From contig JAWDGP010005302.1 in NCBI GenBank assembly GCA_033675545.1, positions 1,249,501-1,313,500 of the forward strand: a stretch of 64,000 nucleotides of DNA, written 5' to 3'. Shown here piece by piece: positions 1 to 28,329 of the stretch. Each line of letters begins with the position of its first letter. The stretch's first letter is position 1. The notes beneath the pieces were generated by a model. The model saw only the letters and a list, made by a program, of their open reading frames with translations. It made no database searches and was not told the DNA's origin. A program made the translations under genes and the position numbers. The stretch is from Elysia crispata (Eukaryota > Mollusca > Gastropoda > Plakobranchidae).

Positions 1-2027
1 TGACCAATTAAGGATGATGCGCCTAGCTGATCGTAAACTATATTACAGTAGCAGTACAGCTCTTCTTAAAAACTGGGTTCCATCTGCAGCATCAACTCCA
101 TATCCATGCATATTCACTAAAAGTATGCTAAATATTTACCACTCACGTTTTGATTACTATTTTCACTTTGTACAGAGGAAAAATAAATGGGGAAAGGAGG
201 TAGGGAGGTTACAGTCGCAGTAGTTACAGGTAAAGTTCAACTTTGGTTTAACTACAACATTAAAGTTGCCCCGCTTTTAACCTCTGCTCTTTCTCGAGCT
301 AGCGGTATTATTTTCGGTACATGAAAACTGGGAATGGGTATACACGTATACTGGCACTCGTATTGTCATTGGTTTAATTTCCTAATTTACTTAGCTACAC
401 CATCCTTCCCATCTCAGAAAATGGTCTAGTCAAAATAGATTTGAATCTAGAGGATGCTGTACAGCCAATGCTGATTGGCCATTATTCAAGAGTTGCCGTT
501 CCCTGAACTGATCAAATTACCGTGCCGATAAACATACCTCTGAGAACAAAGAGAATGACATTAACGGCATGCAGGTTGGTCTACTATAACCCCCCCCCCC
601 CCCTAAAAAAAAAAAAAAAAAATTACAGGTATTTGTATCTTTTAAAAGAATGTAAATGCTTTTTCGTGTTCATAATAGCTTTAAAATTCCGACTTAGTAC
701 ATAATAATACTGTAACTAAAGTTTCATTTATTTATTTATCCAGACAACAAATAATTTAATGCTTTTTGAAAAAAATCTTTAATACCTTTTTTTCCATTCT
801 GATCAACTCATCCTCTCCAATCCAATCATGCGAAACGAGTTCCCATGGGAACAGAAATTTGCCGTATGGATAGTTGGATATTTATTGTAATTTTTATTGA
901 GAATATGATCAAACATTTAACAGCATTATCTTCTGGTATTGTTAAGTAAAATTATTTCGGATGATTATGCTTGACCACTCACAAATATCAGCCAAAAACC
1001 GTATAAGATAGCACATATTTACCTAAGGCTGGGCTTGCTAGCGCAAACGATTTTCAAGCACGGCACAATTCATAAATATAAATCATAAACCTAAATGGTT
1101 TATATTTAGCTGCGTAAATAAAGAAATCCTGTGTTTGAGTTAACGATAAACTGATCTGTAACACGTCGCATTCTGAGAAATATTTCTCTTCCTGGTGTGC
1201 CTGCACAAGGTATAACAATGACGGAACTCGTAGAGAGCACTACCGCTAGTGCGGGGCCCAAAAATTATCGGAGGGAGGTTCATCCGAGAACTTCAAAGGA
1301 TGACATTTGCAAAATAATGCTGATAGTGTTTTAAGGATGGGTAATTTTGTGGCTTTGCTTGTGATATGACTTGCAAAATATCAATTTATAACTTAATGGA
1401 AACATTTTTTTCGACAACCAATTTTATTATTTCAATGCGAGGATTAATTCGACACACCCTCCCGTAGCGTCCTTCTAAAAATTTGTCGGTTCATAGAAGA
1501 AATTTAATAAACAAATAAAGAAATTTTGCTGTCACTGAAATATTCACAAGGAGTATTTAAAATGAGACTCTCCAGTAGTGTTCTTTGTCAAATTACAAGC
1601 TATTGTGTCATTATCAAGCTTGTGATATTTTTTTAGTGGGGCTTAAACTCATCTTATGATTACCAGTCCTTATTGTATTTTGATTCCAATATTAATTTGA
1701 AATAGATATTTTATAAGCTAAGTATATCCCAAAAAAAAAAAAAAGTAAAAACAAGAAAGAAAATAGAGGATAAGGAAAAGTATGAAAAGAATGAGACGAG
1801 GCAAACAATGAGAAAATGGAGAGAGAAAAAATAATATGAAGAAGAAAGATAAGACGTAGGAGGAAAGGAAATTGCAGGAGAAGGGACGCTCTTAAAAATG
1901 GAAAGGGTTGAATAATAGCGGAATTATTGACGGTATAAAAAAGAACGAGTGGGAAAATTGAAAAAAAAAAAAGAGAAGTGAGGGAGAAAAAGTAAAAAGA
2001 CAGGTAAATAGATAGATAGATCTATGG

Positions 2028-2030
<3 letters not shown>

Positions 2031-2103
<73 letters not shown>
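2031..2103. repeat. (AG)n microsatellite, ~36 units
   Basis: Uninterrupted AG run within a wider purine-rich stretch (about 1730-2150), preceded by a short GATA run. Confidence 0.97.
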
Positions 2104-2106
<3 letters not shown>

Positions 2107-5100
2107 GGGAGGGAGGGAGAGGGTGGAACAGTAGACAATTTGGGAATTGAGAGATTAATTTTTTTATTCATGTTAAAAGCACTAAGTAACTTATGTTGTG
2201 CAGGTAAAGGTTCTCTGGTCCAGGTGCAAGGAAATGTTCAAAGAGAAAGGAGATAAGAGGTGAGTTAACAGACACAGGGCTTCGCTAAGAAGTAATAAGG
2301 CATAGACCATAATGATGTGAATTAATGAACGGGAAACGTAGCTTGGTGGCATAAATTAGAGGTAGAAAAATGAGGAAAGGCCTGCCTATCTTTAACGATA
2401 ATCTGAAAAATATTTCGACATCTAGTTTGCTTCCTCTAATTGGTTTATTAATTTTTATTTTATGAAAAATATGCTACGAGAACATGGAAGGAATACAGTA
2501 ATATTTTTGTGGGAAAGACAGAAAGAGGAGTTAATTTCTTTGAAAACATAACTGACTTACAGAAAAAAATCGATAATAATGGTACATAGGGATAACCAAG
2601 AGTAGAAAGCATTGTCTGGAAAGCGCATTTTTTTCCCTCGTGGAAGAAGAGTTACATATTTTCAAGATTAGAGACAAACAAGAGAGAAGATTATGTTTGA
2701 TCTCGTCCTAGCTCCTAAAATGATTTTAAAAAATAATGTTTTTCAAATTCTTATTCATAAAACTAAACATATATAGTGCAAACTATTTTATCGAATCCCA
2801 TCAATGAGACATCCACCCTGCTCTTTACTTTGTCTCCATCCAAGTTTTCATATTTAACTCCTAAACTTTTTTCTCAAATAGAGGTTATTTCTTCAAACCA
2901 ATATTACTGTCCAATCAAAACATTCCTACAGGATAGATTTTACCTCATTTACAAATAAAATCCAGTTCGGAAAATGGTTGTGACGATAAGGATATAAGTC
3001 AAGAAAATGTGAAACAATCCCTCAATGCGACAGAAGAAAAATATGTATAATTATATGTAAATAATGAAAACAATTTTTGTGTGGATTATAATGTATACAA
3101 CGTGTTCAAGGTAACTTTACCTACTTTAAAAATTTAGTGGAATTCTTTCGGAGGTACATTTTCTTCCAGAAATACAGGCACCTCAATTTTGTATTCCAAT
3201 ATTCTGTAAATATTTGTGAGTTTCAGCTTATTGTTTATAATTAAATCTAGTCCAAATTGAAGTCGCTTTATTATTTTGAGCCCCAGTTATAGGAGAGTAC
3301 ATGAAAAAAATTGTTGAAACGCCTTGTGATGTTGCTGCAACGCACCTATTTATAAACATTTTCCAATGGCTGGCAAGTGCCATACATTGTAAAGGCTGTT
3401 GAAGAGCTGATATCACTATCTTTGAGGAAAAAAAAGGAGTATTCTTCTCTAAGTATAATCTTAATGTCTTTCCAACTGCTTCTATCAGTTTTTTAATCAA
3501 TCATTTCTCAATAGAGCACCTCAATATAATATTGATAAAATGCTCTCTCAACCACTTTAACCGAAACAACCGCAAAACCATAAGTTTACGTGCTTCGTGT
3601 TTAATAGCAAGCTTGATTTATATGATAAATTCTTCATAGAATAGTTTTGTAAAATCCCAGTCTATTCATGGATCCTTTTAAACGCCCACTATTATGTAGG
3701 TACAGATAAACAGGCAGCTTCTAAGTAGGGCTATGGGCACTTTTTTTCTTTTTACCTCATAATCTTTAAACCTTAATAGATCGAGAAAGTAGAGAATTAG
3801 CTTTTTAAGTATTAGGTTGATGTAATACTTTACAATTTCAACACCCCTTCTCTCTAGTACAATCTAGATTGGATAAATGAACAGGTGCTGAAGGAAAAGA
3901 AAGTGAGCCGTACATGCAAGAGGGAAAAATAAGTTCAGAAGAAAAGAGTAGCAACGATTAGCAAGAGAGAAAAAGATAAAAAGAGAGAGAATGGGATGGA
4001 AAGAAGCAGAGATGAGCCGAAGAAAGAAAAAGAGAAAGCGAGAAAAACAGTGAAAAAAAAGATAGAAAAGCTCTCTGAAACATGAGAGAAGCTGAACTCA
4101 AGTGTCTAAAGCCTTCCTCTGAAACAAATTCACATTCTTCGCCTTAGCGTCTGTTCTCTGGTGGACAGCTTAAATCTATGAATTTGGAAAAATGAAAAAT
4201 AAATTGATGGAATAGAGTGGAAGTAAATGAATTTTAAGTTTATATTATTTTTCGCATCTGGTATGACAGGGAAAAAAAATAACACTTCTCAAGACCTAAA
4301 AACCGTAAAAAATACAATTAAAAAAAAAAAGAACAAATATCTCCTTTTAAAGTTTGGGAATAATTGAAGCAATATTTGAAATGGAAAGGAAAACATTTTA
4401 TTTGAACAAACGGCTCACGCGGACAAGTTGAAAACACACAATAGGAGCTACCATGGTACAAAATACAGTCAGCATTCCTCTCCAAGTCTTTCATCTCGCA
4501 GTCAAGGTAATATAAGTGCCTAACGCGCCTGTAGAAAGCGTTCACGAAGAAAAGCAAACTGTTCTTAGAAACTTGTAAGGGGTTAGGCACAAAAGAAAAA
4601 GCCAAAATCAAAATTGTATTTCTTTTCCAGCAACAATTATCATTAAATTGTAAAAGCAAATGAGATTGTACAGTGTCATGAATAAAAAAAAAAATACTTT
4701 GAAGACGCAAAGATCTACAAAGGTGACTCTTAATCTTAATTCTTTTAAAAGAAAATCGACATTTCATGATTCAGCGTTGTAAAAAGCTAAGCGCTTTAAC
4801 AGACGAATTGGTATTGAAAATATGTGCTTGTTTAAAAGTTACAGACCAAAGTTATTGGGCCAACATAACAATCGACAAGAAAAGATGAAAAAAAAATTAA
4901 CAAAAGTGTTTTACAAACACCAGGACATGGACATTGCCTCTAATGACTTACTTGTGAATAGTATGGACCTGGTTAAAGATGTCACAAAACAGTGGTTATA
5001 TAACAAAACCCACATTATTCTATAATTTATAATGTGATAGAAATACAAGGTTTGGTCATTTGCATAAAAAATGAGATTAATTAAATGCCAAATTGGTGGA

Positions 5101-6537
5101 ACTTGGTGCTGTCTACCGAGGACAACAAATGGATAGAAAATTTTCTGCCTTCTAAAAATTGTCAAGGAAAGGCCGTGAAAATCTACACCATCAAAAGAAA
5201 AGAAATACGCCCCACCCCACTCCCATAGTAAAGTCTCAGTGGAAAGGCATCATGGAATGCAAGTCATTTGAAGCCATCGAAGTGACAGAAAGTTAGTGTG
5301 ACCTCGAGAATTTCTCTTGTGCAACCTGTACATGTCTCCCTTTCAGGCAGCTGAAAGTCCAAACTTCAAAATACCATTTTAATGCAATACTTTTCTTCGT
5401 ATAACTTTTTTGTTTCGACGAATTCTCTGTAAAAATCTTATTTATGAGCCAGCCCATGAAAATAAAATGATTTTTTGGGAAACTAGGACAATTGTATAGA
5501 TATCTCCATGCTACAATTGGTCATGTCGTTTCTATCTGATTTGAATTAAACGGAGCATTACAACTAACAACTGCATGAAAATATTAAAAGATCTCTAAGT
5601 CATGAACCAGAACTACTTCTCAAGATTTTCACAGTACAAGCTATCTAAACAATTGCAGTTAAGATAAAAAGTTTTAACTTGAATACTCGTAACGTTCACA
5701 ACAGACAGAAGTGATAAGTGAAAAATCAAATTCAAACAATTCCAATATGTTGCCTAATGTGCCAACAGCTCCGTCTATAGCTCATGACTGAGTACCATGT
5801 GTTCTTTAGCATATCTTTAGCAACAAAGACAAAGGGAGAACAGATTATATAGCTAAAGCAATGAATGTTTTGGAATGCATATCAATAATCTATCTCTTTG
5901 TAACCGCAAATTGAATAGTCCGAATTGACGGTGAGAGACGCTCATGTTTGTGGTCCAAAGGTACAGGAAAGAATTGCTAAACCAACAAATGCTTTATTCC
6001 TTAAGACATTGCCTACGCGTTCATGTGTAAATAATCTTTCTATTTAAAGAAGTAAATTTTTATCACATTCTTTTTCTTTTGTTCTTCCTATTTTGGTACA
6101 TAACACATAATAAATGAGTTATCTTTTGGTATTGTCCATTGATGTCTTGAGTGAGAAAAATGTAAAACACTTTTGATGACCTGCAATGATTATGGTATTG
6201 TGTTTAAGTCATATATTCCATTTTTATTAGGCCACATTGAATAACTAACGGCTCTCTTGGGTTCAAAGAATTTTTTTTTTTTATTCAGGTCTATTTTCCT
6301 CGCGAATGCTAGTGTTGCACCATAAATGATTTAAAAAGAGTTTATTTTTTCAATAAGCTAACCTTAGGAGGCATGAAAGCTAACATTGAGACAAGTATAT
6401 TCTGGTCAAGTAACACGCGATGAACGACTAGGTAATTAAGTTCTTGAGATAAGCATAATTAACCATGCAATGGGAAAGCGCTGTAGCAATGAGATATTAT
6501 TATCCTTGACGCCAAAGATATAATGATCGTTGTCATC

Positions 6538-6750
<213 letters not shown>

Positions 6751-7375
6751 TCTTTGTAAGTTATGTTTATGTAAGATAGATCTCAAATACATGCATATTT
6801 TCCTTTCTTCAGGTAGAGAGAAACTTTTAAAATTGTTAAAATAATCCTTGTAAGAAAGAAATGGTCTCGAACGCTCTTCTCAAAATCTATATTATAATTA
6901 CGTATTGTGTAATACGGATCGACGGTGGGTCATCCAACCAGTGACTTGTAAGTAAAAGACATGCACACCAAATTATAAGAGAATTGACAAAAACATAAAG
7001 CTAGAAGTTTATGCTTGTTTTTCATCAATGCATAATATATGTAAAAGCAATCAGCCATTACTGGCAACGCTTTGTTTTTTCCGCTGTTCATTCTGCATCC
7101 TAAAACTCTCCTTTCACAAATCATCCAGAAAATATCTGTCGAATGATGAGGCTAAAGTAAAATGTTTGTTTAGATAAAGATTATATCAGGTGCTCTTACC
7201 TTTGCTTGAAATGCGGTAGGTTGAGATCAGATGTAGACTTTGGGTCTCCACACAAATAATCTGGCGATGCTTGACAACAGCATGGCTGTTCGTACAGATT
7301 TTTACTGGCAATATAGATTCTGTTTCCTCGTTTCCTCAGCAGTCGACGCCGACAAACTCCATAACCCTTCCCTCC

Positions 7376-7378
7376 CTC

Positions 7379-7473
<95 letters not shown>
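7376..7473. repeat. C-run plus (TC)n microsatellite
   Basis: A pyrimidine-only stretch: C-rich at 7376-7389, then about 42 TC units. Confidence 0.97.
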
Positions 7474-7475
<2 letters not shown>

Positions 7476-7670
7476 ACGCCCCGCTTCCTTCTACAGAAAA
7501 AAAAGGTAAATAGAAAATCAGGCGGTGTTTTATTTTTGTTTCGATCCAAACTATGCAAGTGTTGATATGCATGACAATCTTTGAAATATGGCACAGTTAA
7601 AAAAAAAAGCCACGTAAATGGGCCGTGATGTTAAAAAGAAGGAAAAAAAAAAAAAAAAAACAATTTCATT

Positions 7671-8241
7671 CAAAGCCGCTGGAAAAGCAAATTCAATGCT
7701 AAGGTACTGTTGACATTAATGCTGAGTTTTATGTTTACTTTTTATTCAAAGGTAGCGCAATAGAAGGGCGTGGTTATTCAGTTTTTTTTTTGTAAATTTA
7801 GCAATAAATTATATTGAAATCAACACAGTAAAGAAAGGATATTTATGGAGGAATGTAATAAAACTTATTACGTATACAATAATAAAAGCCCGACATACAT
7901 GATGATGATAGACGCAGTAATATATAAAATCTGGACTTTTAAGAGGCATAGGGTAGCATTTTTCATCCTTTCAGGCTTAGCGAACGGTCCGTAATAGTTT
8001 CGACTCGTGTCGTTGCCGTACCGATATCTATAATTCTGTAAATGAAGCAGAAACAGTTCAGGTAGGCCTACAGATATGAGGAAAAGTAGTGATAAAAGCA
8101 GTAATGTTCGTAATAATAGCAACATTACTTAAAGTAGTTGTAGTAGTAAAAGTGATAGCAAGATAGTAATAGTAGTAGCAGTATTAGCAGCAGCAGCAAT
8201 AGTAGTAGTAGTAGCAGTAGTAATAGTAGTGGTAGTAGTAC

Positions 8242-8303
<62 letters not shown>

Positions 8304-8586
8304 ATAGCAGTAGAAGAAGAAGAAGAAGAAGAAGAAGAAGAAGAAGAAGAAAAAGAAGAACAAGAAGAAGAAGAAGAAGAAGAAGAAGAAGAGTAGAGCC
8401 TAACTGTAGTCTTTGCTCAATAGTGTCAGTATCAGCAGCAATACACATGATATAGTAGAACTTTGCATTTGATTTGGTCACATGTAAATTATATATGGTA
8501 GGCCTACCGATTTTATGCAAAGCCGCTGGAAAAGCAAATTCAATGCTAAGATACTGTTGACATTTATGCTGACATTAAGTTTATGT
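7671..8586 (+). repeat. Direct repeat pair of ~66 bp flanking a triplet microsatellite
   Basis: The block beginning AAAGCCGCTGGAAAAGCAAA occurs at about 7672-7738 and again at about 8519-8586. The two copies share some 60 near-identical bases (up to TACTGTTGACAT.ATGCTGA). About 847 bp separate them, including the AGT/AAG tract at 8133-8394. Confidence 0.9.
8133..8394. repeat. (AGT)n / (AAG)n compound microsatellite
   Basis: Interrupted AGT/AGC triplets, then about 24 near-perfect AGT units, then about 24 AAG units. It lies roughly 500 bp upstream of the PRMT5 start codon. Confidence 0.96.
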
Positions 8587-8639
8587 CGAAAATGCACAAT
8601 CCTCGACCTTATGATACGTTAATAAAAGTTTTTGGAAAC

Positions 8640-8897
8640 TACGAAAACAACGAATAAAAATAACGAAGCAATAAAAACATAGATCTAGGTGGGAAAAGAA
8701 ACGACAAGCACTTCTTCATGTAGTACTGATAGAGTAGCCCGCAAATTTCCAGAAAATTCAATCTTTAGCAACGAGAACTATATGTAGGCAAAATTCTTAA
8801 GAACTTAAAAAAATTGATATCTAAATCTTTCGCAATTCTAGATTCTGACAATCTTTCAAATCCAGATCAAGGTATTACCAAAGCCACAACAATCACG
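8640..8897 (+). promoter_or_regulatory. Putative PRMT5 promoter and 5' UTR region
   Basis: The 250 nt or so upstream of the PRMT5 ATG hold no simple repeat, unlike the sequence on either side, and no convincing TATA box at a suitable distance. A 5' UTR must lie here or in an unseen upstream non-coding exon. No core element can be assigned from sequence alone. Confidence 0.3.
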
Positions 8898-24417
<15,520 letters not shown>

Positions 24418-25650
24418 CTATCCATAAATTTGCAATGGGCATAAAATTTATTTTCTCCACATAATTTCCTATAAGTTGTGGAATTTTTCAGTGGGAAACA
24501 AAGCATTTCGTTTTGCTTTGAGCAGCTTTTAAATTAGAAAAGATTTTTGTTAACTACTATTACATTTTTCTAACCCAAACAAAAACGTGAAAGATCAACT
24601 TATATTTTGTGCTTTCTCACTGAAGTAATGTATGGAAACATTTGCTCTTTTTTTTGTAGAGAATGTAACTTTTTAATATTCTGACAAAAACAGAGGTTGT
24701 GAGCGTTTCAATTCACCTTTCACAAATCTTTTTTTAAACTTCTTTGTTTTAAATGAAAATTAATGCTTTATAGACAATCAGATTGAAAGACATAGATTTC
24801 AAATGATCAGGTGACTTGCTAGAAGTTAAAATAAAAAAAAAGAATTAGATTCATTGTCTTACGGGTATGAACAAGAACAGAATGAAGTTGAGGTATGGTA
24901 TGGGGGACATGGATTGGTTTTCATTAGAGTAAAATCAAAATAGCCATCTTGGTGATATTTCTGAGAAGTTATCTTGAATCTTCTACAAATATAAGTATGC
25001 GAAATGTGTTATGGAGATAGATATTGCAAAGTTAGAAGTGCTTCCAACCGATTTTAATACTGTAAGCAAAGATGTAAATTGGAAGTGTCAAACATCAGTT
25101 TACTTTTGGGAATCATTTAGGACATTCATTTTGCAGTGTGTGCTGGCAGTTTCAATAGGACATTCTCAGGCTTTATTTGTGAGTGTCTAATATTTAATAG
25201 ATTGTCAGCAAAGTCAAAAAGTAATGATGAGTTCTTATGTTTTAATAAAAGAATTGCGTCTTGAAATCTGTGTTGTAGCTCAGTTATACATAATCTACAA
25301 ACAGTCGTATGAGTGCATAGAAGGAGCAAGTTATATTTTCTTTTCTTTCTTATCACTTCTTTGTTCAACATACTTTTTTTTTGTTGTCAAGACAAGTGAT
25401 GAAGGCAGTTTTTTTTTTAGTTTATAAAACTTTTTAATGGTGTTAAGTCCTTGTCTTCATTAACCTTTGATTTTAGTACCCAGATTGTTTTGGGAATTAG
25501 AAACGTGCAGCCTTTTTTATTTATTTTATCTATAGTCCTTATTTTGTAGTGCATGTCATTCATAAAATGCAGTACTTAAAATTTGTTTTCCACATTTATA
25601 TCTGTACAGCTGATAAAATAAAATTTTCATAAAATTGATAGCTCCTGTTG
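24418..25650 (+). other. PRMT5: PRMT5 probable 3' UTR
   Basis: AT-rich sequence after the TAA with no coding signal, running to the AATAAA at 25617. A second AATAAA at 24830-24835 could give a shorter UTR of about 430 nt. Extent is inferred from the signals only. Confidence 0.5.
25617..25622 (+). promoter_or_regulatory. Candidate PRMT5 polyadenylation signal (AATAAA)
   Basis: AATAAA inside GCTGATAAAATAAAATTTTC, followed within 25-30 nt by a T/G-rich stretch (CCTGTTGTAATTTTC), as in typical animal cleavage sites. A weaker alternative lies at 24830-24835. Confidence 0.5.
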
Positions 25651-25812
25651 TAATTTTCTTCATTTAGTAGCATGATCACAAGAAAGATCTTAATCTGCAT
25701 TTTCTCTCATTAGAATTGAAGTATATTAAGTAATTTTAAAATATGAGCTGAATTGAATGATTATTTTAAACCAAAATATGAAACAATTCTGCAGGGGGAT
25801 TAACATGAATGT

Positions 25813-25818
25813 TTTATT
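25813..25818 (-). promoter_or_regulatory. Candidate distal VAT1 polyadenylation signal (AATAAA)
   Basis: On the - strand the sequence reads GTGCAATAAAACATTCATG, followed by TTAATCCCCC. It lies less than 200 bp from the PRMT5 poly(A) signal on the opposite strand. Confidence 0.4.
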
Positions 25819-28323
25819 GCACTAGCTCTACAGACAGGCACACATCACTTTATGCACATTAACACGAGACTTCTGATGCCTGAAAACAAATGGTGCAGCT
25901 CAGCCGGCCTGCCACTGTACAATTTTCTTTTATAATTTCAGTAATACCTGCTCAGCTCAATAATAACTTAAAAAAAATAGCCCAACAAAATTGAAGTACA
26001 AGCAGTATTATGTAACATCTAGAGGATACAAGTACTTCTGCTGTCAACCAATAATCTCTCTTTGATCCTGAAAAGAAAGTCAATTCGTTTAAGATAAATT
26101 TCAATAAGTCAAATGTTAAGCATACATTTGAAGCAAAAGAATAACAGAAACTTTAAATTCTTAAACTGTTGAAACACCCTCTGACAAGTACAGAATGAAA
26201 CTAAATATAGGTACTTAAATTGTTGTTTAAAAATCAATATTTTTCATGATCATATATCTTCTTTTCCAATTTCTAAAATTAAATTTTACTTTTCAAAGCT
26301 AAAATAGGTACAGATCATCCTTTGACTTTTCAATTATATCTAGTTTGAAATGGAAGATAATAATGATACCTAAGAAACTATTTTGAAGAATTTTAACAAT
26401 GTAGATTTAGATTGTTTTAGTCACCCAGACTATGTTATATCCAGGACCATATTGTGCTTATAATATTCTTGCGCTTCTTGGATCTTTCAGTCATACCTCA
26501 TCAGGACTGTCCATCCTTTATAGTCTTTGATAAGATTTTAAAAATTCCATAATGCTGCCAGCATGTATAACATTATTGAGCTGTTTTTAAAGCAAAATAA
26601 AAGAAAGGGATTTGGCTATATACAGTAACTGTTACAGAGATTTAAAAAAAATAAAAGCATGTAGAAGGAAAATATAAACAAAATGATAATCTAGAAATTT
26701 TAAGCAATTAAGGAATGCATGTGCGAAGTAAATTTGCTGAAAAGAAAAGCCTCAGGTGTATTGAAGTATACGACATGAGAAAAGCGATTGGAATGTTATT
26801 TTAAAAATATTGATCTTAGTTCTTCATAATGGTGCTTAACTCTTCATGTTTTAGTGAGTTTAATGGGATTTTGTGAACAACTAATCTGAATAGGATTAAA
26901 AAAAAAACCCAGGAACATAGTAGTTTTTTACTTCTTTTACTTGAAATAGCAAAATGTTTTTCTTTTAAAACTTTTAAAGAATCCTCAGTACTTATCTTAG
27001 AATATAATAATATATATTCAGATTCGGAAATTTGCCTTGTTCAAGTCTTTAGAACCAAACAAAAACAACCTATATAGGGTATTGCCATCAACAATTACAG
27101 TTGTTCATTGCTGCTTTTGAATATCATTTTGAAAGATTACCAGTAAAAATCTTAAAATCCCTGACAAGACAGTTGGGCTAATTTTTTATCACCTGGAGTG
27201 CATTAATAATGACTTTGTAGTGTCAGAACTGATAAAGAGTTAAGAGGAACTAAGAATACAAACTCCAAAAAGTTTGACATAAAGTCTTAAATGAACTAAA
27301 CAAAGTGTAACGTGTTGCTAAAATGTCGAATGTCAAAAGGGCTTAAAATTAGGCCAAAAAAAAAATATTGCTTGTATATATGAATTCAGAAAGGTTAGAG
27401 TTCAAACATAAATAGGACCAAGCAGTCCATCTCATAGGCGTAGAATATAGTAGGATCTTTGACCCTATAGTTTTTCTGCATATTAGTTCAAGTGCACAAA
27501 AAAGCAGATGTTTTTGATAACCAAAATATCTTTGAAAAAGAGTGAGAAAGTTTCCTCAGAAACAGTGATTTGAATATGCAAGACTCCTGTGAAAGCAGCT
27601 GTGCTAAGCTCATGCAATTAATTACAAAGATTTTGTAATTAAGTCTTTGTAGAGTTACATATGAAGTTTAAATTAATGGTTCTACTTGCATACATTCTCA
27701 TTTATTACACAAGAGCGGCTTATTCTTTGGGTATTATGGCTGAACATGCCAAATTTAGTGCACATATTAAATGGTTAATGAAATAAATTGTCTAAAACAA
27801 AAAGAAAAAAAATGGACAAATGTTGAGAGAAAATGAAATGAAGGCATTTAGAAAATAGATGAAAACAATTGAATAGCATTTTTTCTTTCATATTTCTACT
27901 CCTTGCTTAAAATAGTGGTTTATTTGTACAGATTACAAATCTTTTTGTTTGGTTTACATAAATGATTTATGATTTTTTTCTTTTTCACAATCATAAGATT
28001 TTTATAGATATTAACGATAACAATATAATGATATATATTCTGAAAAATTTTATTTTATGAAAAAAAAGATAGAAAGAAATTTTGTATATAGGAATCACAA
28101 GATATTTGCTGAATGTTCAGCGAATATTTATCACAATCAAAGACAAAATAATTATCACCATAGCAACAAGACATCACAATGCTACAATATTCAATTTAGG
28201 GGAAAGTACAACGACCAATAATTTAGCTTCTTGGATAGCACCAGGACTTGTACAGTTGGTGGTTTCAACTTACACTGAAGGAATGAAATAAGCATATACA
28301 CTTGACATGATATTAATAATTCC

Positions 28324-28329
28324 TTTATT
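28324..28329 (-). promoter_or_regulatory. Candidate proximal VAT1 polyadenylation signal (AATAAA)
   Basis: Reads GTAAATAAAGG on the - strand, about 1450 nt after the VAT1 stop codon. An alternative to the distal signal at 25813. Confidence 0.3.

Noticed and set aside
1218-1334. 38-codon + strand frame starting MTELVESTTASAGPKNY
   Set aside because: Too short, unrecognised, no splice partners; kept only as non-genic sequence.
4318-4767. 149-codon open frame on the - strand
   Set aside because: Longest non-repetitive unassigned frame, but rich in Phe, Cys and Ser from AT-rich sequence. It has no known motif, no conserved start context and no neighbouring exons.
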